From assembly GCA_021927905.1 (NCBI GenBank), contig BLLK01000022.1, forward strand, positions 868,001-932,000: DNA of 64,000 bases, in the 5' to 3' direction. The position numbers and the translations under genes are program-made. The stretch is from Chaetoceros tenuissimus (Eukaryota > Bacillariophyta > Thalassiosirophyceae > Chaetocerotales > Chaetocerotaceae). Shown here in pieces: positions 61,001 to 64,000 of this stretch. Below the pieces are notes generated by a model. It was not told the origin of the DNA, ran no database searches, and worked only from the letters and a program-made list of their open reading frames with translations. Positions within the stretch are counted from its first letter, which is position 1. Each line of letters opens with the position of its first letter.

Positions 61001-62706
61001 ACTACTAAGCCGATCAATGGTGCTATCTTTATTTTCAATCCTCGTACTGGGCAGCTTTTCTTGAAGATTATCCATACAAGTGTCTGGGCAGGACAAAAAC
61101 GTCTCTCTCAGCTCGCAAAATGGAAAACTGCAGAAGAAGTTGCAGCTCTTATCCGATCGCTTCCTATTGAAGAACAGCCAAAGCAAATCATTGTGACCAG
61201 AAAGGGTATGCTTGATCCATTAGAGGTTCATTGGTAAGTACAGTATTGAGTTTTACTTTTAGATTGATTTTATTGTGTTCTAACTTCATTTTCCTTAGTC
61301 TTGACTTCCCTAATATTGTTCTCAAGGGATCTGAATTACAATTACCATTCCAGGCTGCTCTTAAGGTTGAGAAATTTGGAGATCTCATCTTACGCGCAAC
61401 TGAACCACAGATGGTTCTATTCAATATTTATGACGACTGGCTGAAGACTATTTCCTCTTACACTGCCTTCTCTCGATTGATATTGATTCTCCGTGGACTT
61501 CACGTTGATATTGATAGAGTAAAAATGATTTTGCGTCCTGACAATAGTGTTGTTACTGAACCTCATCATGTTTGGCCATCTTTGACTGATGAACAATGGA
61601 TTAAGATTGAAGTAGCGTTGAAAGATTTGATTCTTGCTGACTATGGAAAGAAGAATAATGTGAACGTTTCGTCACTGACACAAAGTGAAATCAGAGATAT
61701 CATCCTTGGTATGGAAATTGCTCCTCCGTCCTTGCAGCGTGAACAGGTTGCAGAGATCGAGGCTCAAGCTAGGGAACAATCTCAAATGACAGCTACAACT
61801 ACAAAGACGACAAATGTCCATGGAGATCAAATTGTAGTTACGACTACCACACAGTATGAATCCGCAACATTCAAGAGCAAAACTGATTGGAGAGTAAGAG
61901 CAATTAGTGCTACAAACCTGCACTTGCGTACCAAGCATATTTATGTGTCCTCTGAAGATATTTCAGAGGATGGTCTGACATATGTTTTGCCGAAGAATAT
62001 TTTAAGTAAATTCATCACTGTTGCTGATTTGCGTACCCAAATTGCTGGATACTTGTATGGAATCACCCCTGAAGATAATGATCAAGTTCGCGAAGTCAGG
62101 TGCATAGTCATGGTTCCTCAAGTAGGAAACCATCAAAGCGTGACTCTACCAAAGAATCTTCCCGATCATGAAATGCTTGAAGGAATGGAGCCTCTTGGAT
62201 GGATTCACACTCAACCAAATGAAATCATCCAAAACAGCAAACAGGTTCTTCCGGCACCTGATGTACTCATGCATACAGGCATCATAGAGAATTCTTCGTG
62301 GAATGGTCAGAATGAGATTATTATTACTTCATCATTCACCCAGGGATCTTGTTCGCTTACAGCATACAAGGTCACAAACGCTGGATTAGATTGGGGGAAA
62401 AAGAATTTGAATGTAGCAGGTGGAATAGCTAATGCTCAGGGATACACATCAAATTGCTATGAAAAGGTCCAAATGCTTCTAAGTGATAGATTCCAAGGAT
62501 TCTTCCTTGTTCCAGAAGGTAATCTTGGTTGGAACTACAACTTCCAAGGTGTGAAACACAATACTTCTATGGATTACTCCTTGAAAGTAGATTCTCCAGA
62601 AAGATTCTACGCGGAGTGTCATAGACCTCAGCATTTCCTTTCTTTTGTGCAAATGGAAGATGGCGAGGATGCCGAAGATGCGGATTTGGAAAACTTCTTG
62701 GATTAA
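55010..62706 (+). CDS. PRPF8: Pre-mRNA-processing-splicing factor 8 (PRPF8)
   Basis: Four exons: 55010..57763, 57838..60080, 60151..61233, 61299..62706, encoding 2495 aa. The introns are 74, 70 and 65 nt (GTAAG donors; CATAG, TTCAG and CTTAG acceptors) and keep frame. The N-terminal ~60 residues are repeats of Pro-Pro-Gly-Met, disordered. Then come the PRO8 N-terminal domain ([21 protein letters not shown]), the PROCN and reverse-transcriptase-like parts (FEPLYRDV...[32 protein letters not shown]), the linker and endonuclease-like region, an RNase H-like domain, and a C-terminal MPN/JAB domain ([36 protein letters not shown]). It is the scaffold of the spliceosome active site in U5 snRNP. Length is slightly above human (2335). 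All three introns fall within highly conserved sequence. Confidence 0.97.
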
Positions 62707-62803
62707 ACATTATACAGTTTATACAGACTAAATTTTTCCGTAATAAGTTAGGTACAACTCCTATTTCAATCCATGTTTTGCCATATGACTTTTGTGTCCG
62801 TAT

Positions 62804-64000
62804 CTACTGTTCTTTGAACTCTGTGTAGTCAGTCCACGTGGCATCTTTGAATTTATTATTTGTTGATCCTTTCCTTTTGATCCTTGTTGACTTGGAAGTC
62901 AGAGATTGTTTAAAATGCAATAGCAACATGGACGAAACCGTGACGAGCATAGATTTGATAGTTGATATTCCCCAAACCTTTATCCAAAGTAAAGAAGAAA
63001 ACAAAGTCCAAAGAGAAGCCACTGCGACAACTTTCTCTTTGAATAAGACAAACTCCATTCCGGTTATATAAATCAACCTATACACAACCACAAGCGACCA
63101 TACGAAAGAGAGGAAGCGGAAAAAATTGGCTATTCCCTTTGATTCTGAATCTTGAGCTTCAATCATCGCATACGGTCCGAGGTATCCACTGTGGATCATG
63201 TTTAACGTTTGATTGTTTGACGATCTAATAGGGATCAGCACTATCTTTCTACCCTCGACTCTATCAATTTGTGCTAAAACTGAAACAGAACTTGGATCCT
63301 GGACAAAGTATCGAAATCGAATGTCACCTGCTTGACAGCTAGGAAATAAGTCGCCTATCTGCCAATCAAAAAGACTTCCCTCAAGATATCTACCAAATAT
63401 TTTCAAACGATTTCCCATTTTTGATGTTTCGTATGGTGAAAAGAAATAGCCATCGCCAACATATACAAATTCATTCCCATTATGAAAGACAAAATGCTTC
63501 AAGTCTGCAATGTCCTCATATCGCGATCTATCTGGAATCCACCTATTCCAAAAGCTAGGCATTGGTGGGGTTCCATTCCTTATCCACTTGACAGGTCTAA
63601 AAGCGGTGCCTTTTACTTTGCCAGTTAGAATATTTGGATCAATCAAAACTTCATACTTTGACTTTCCCTTATATCCTAATTTTGCATTGGTTGAGATAAA
63701 TTTGGATGAGGGAAGAGGATTTCTTGTAGGATTATGATGAGCTGCAGGCTGATCAAAGAAAAATGAATTGATAAGATAAGGTCTCCAACTCTTGTAGTAG
63801 TCATACTGAATAACACAATTACAGTCATAATGTTCTTGTACAGAGTTCCCTTCCGAGTCTCTAACTGTAAGTGAACAAGTTTCGCATCTCTCTGTTCTTA
63901 TTTCTTCCCATTGGCAATATTCTGTCCTTCTCTCCATTGTGAGTGCATTCTCAATAGTTATTTGCAGTGAATCATCCCCGACCGATGATGAGATATGGTC
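62804..64000 (-). CDS. TMEM43: TMEM43/LUMA-like membrane protein (5' end outside window)
   Basis: The frame stays open through base 64000, so the N terminus is outside; 63937 is an internal Met. The visible ~398 residues include the hallmark MERRTEYCQWEEI, followed by a lumenal domain with Tyr/Asp-rich strands (YDYYKSWRPYLINSFFFDQP, KYEVLIDPNILTGKVK, GDIRFRYFVQDP). Three to four C-terminal membrane segments follow (IANFFRFLSFVWSLVVVYRLIYI, VVAVASLWTLFSSLLWIKVWG, SMLVTVSSMLLLHF). This order matches TMEM43, an inner-nuclear-membrane/ER protein that binds lamins and emerin in animals. It ends tail-to-tail with PRPF8, 97 bases apart. Function in an alga is unknown. Confidence 0.8.
   Translation of the reverse strand, partial: DHISSSVGDDSLQITIENALTMERRTEYCQWEEIRTERCETCSLTVRDSEGNSVQEHYDCNCVIQYDYYKSWRPYLINSFFFDQPAAHHNPTRNPLPSSKFISTNAKLGYKGKSKYEVLIDPNILTGKVKGTAFRPVKWIRNGTPPMPSFWNRWIPDRSRYEDIADLKHFVFHNGNEFVYVGDGYFFSPYETSKMGNRLKIFGRYLEGSLFDWQIGDLFPSCQAGDIRFRYFVQDPSSVSVLAQIDRVEGRKIVLIPIRSSNNQTLNMIHSGYLGPYAMIEAQDSESKGIANFFRFLSFVWSLVVVYRLIYITGMEFVLFKEKVVAVASLWTLFSSLLWIKVWGISTIKSMLVTVSSMLLLHFKQSLTSKSTRIKRKGSTNNKFKDATWTDYTEFKEQ

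Noticed and set aside
1-64000. tRNA or rRNA genes, CRISPR arrays, prokaryote-type operons
   Set aside because: I found no cloverleaf with A and B boxes, no rRNA, and no regularly spaced repeats; all genes are eukaryotic and singly transcribed.

Overview
This is nuclear DNA of a compact, AT-rich eukaryotic genome. The gene content (PRPF8, SRP68, MIC60, OMA1, frataxin, proteasome beta-2, APC8/CDC23, E2F partner DP, Elongator subunit 6) is plainly eukaryotic. Genes lie tens to hundreds of bases apart and carry zero to three GT-AG introns, mostly 65-120 nt. A stand-alone heat shock factor, a secreted prolyl-4-hydroxylase/ankyrin fusion, a GT92 glycosyltransferase, a MOT1 molybdate transporter and a Crypton-type tyrosine recombinase with a GCR1_C-like tail together suggest a stramenopile, most likely a (centric) diatom. 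That assignment is inference; no rRNA or organelle marker is present.

Layout. 1-8 kb: 3' part of a codanin-1-like gene, a secreted Cys-rich protein, a TPR membrane protein with a Gly/Met-rich tail and a 700-aa unknown. 8-17 kb: NUP54, a heat shock factor, ELP6, eIF4E, an STI1-repeat protein and OMA1. 17-18.7 kb: gene-poor, with a 521-bp composite inverted/direct-repeat element. 18.7-25.6 kb: GT92 glycosyltransferase and two near-identical P4H-ankyrin genes, produced by a tandem duplication later broken by a MITE-like insertion and by a beta-propeller-like gene. One P4H copy has an intron that the other lacks exactly. 26.7-33.2 kb: DP, frataxin, SRP68 and APC8. 33.3-37.1 kb: a Crypton-like element bounded by copies of a short inverted-repeat site, with its last 845 bp tandemly duplicated. 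38-54 kb: thiol dioxygenase, GOLD-domain protein, proteasome beta-2, KLC-like TPR protein, ATP10, MOT1, MIC60, histidinol-phosphate aminotransferase and a two-repeat unknown. 55-64 kb: four-exon PRPF8 and the partial TMEM43.

Functional themes. Four genes serve mitochondria (OMA1, frataxin, ATP10, MIC60); OMA1 and MIC60 both shape the inner membrane. Several act in core gene expression (PRPF8, eIF4E, NUP54, SRP68, HSF, DP, ELP6). The GT92/P4H pair could act in the secretory pathway, for example on hydroxyproline-containing cell-wall proteins; this is a hypothesis from adjacency. The most unusual items are the precise intron presence/absence between the P4H paralogs, the Crypton with its candidate recombination sites and duplicated DNA-binding tail, and the small inverted-repeat elements.

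Exon boundaries were chosen by hand from GT/AG positions, reading-frame continuity and family resemblance. Family assignments rest on remembered motifs, not on searches.
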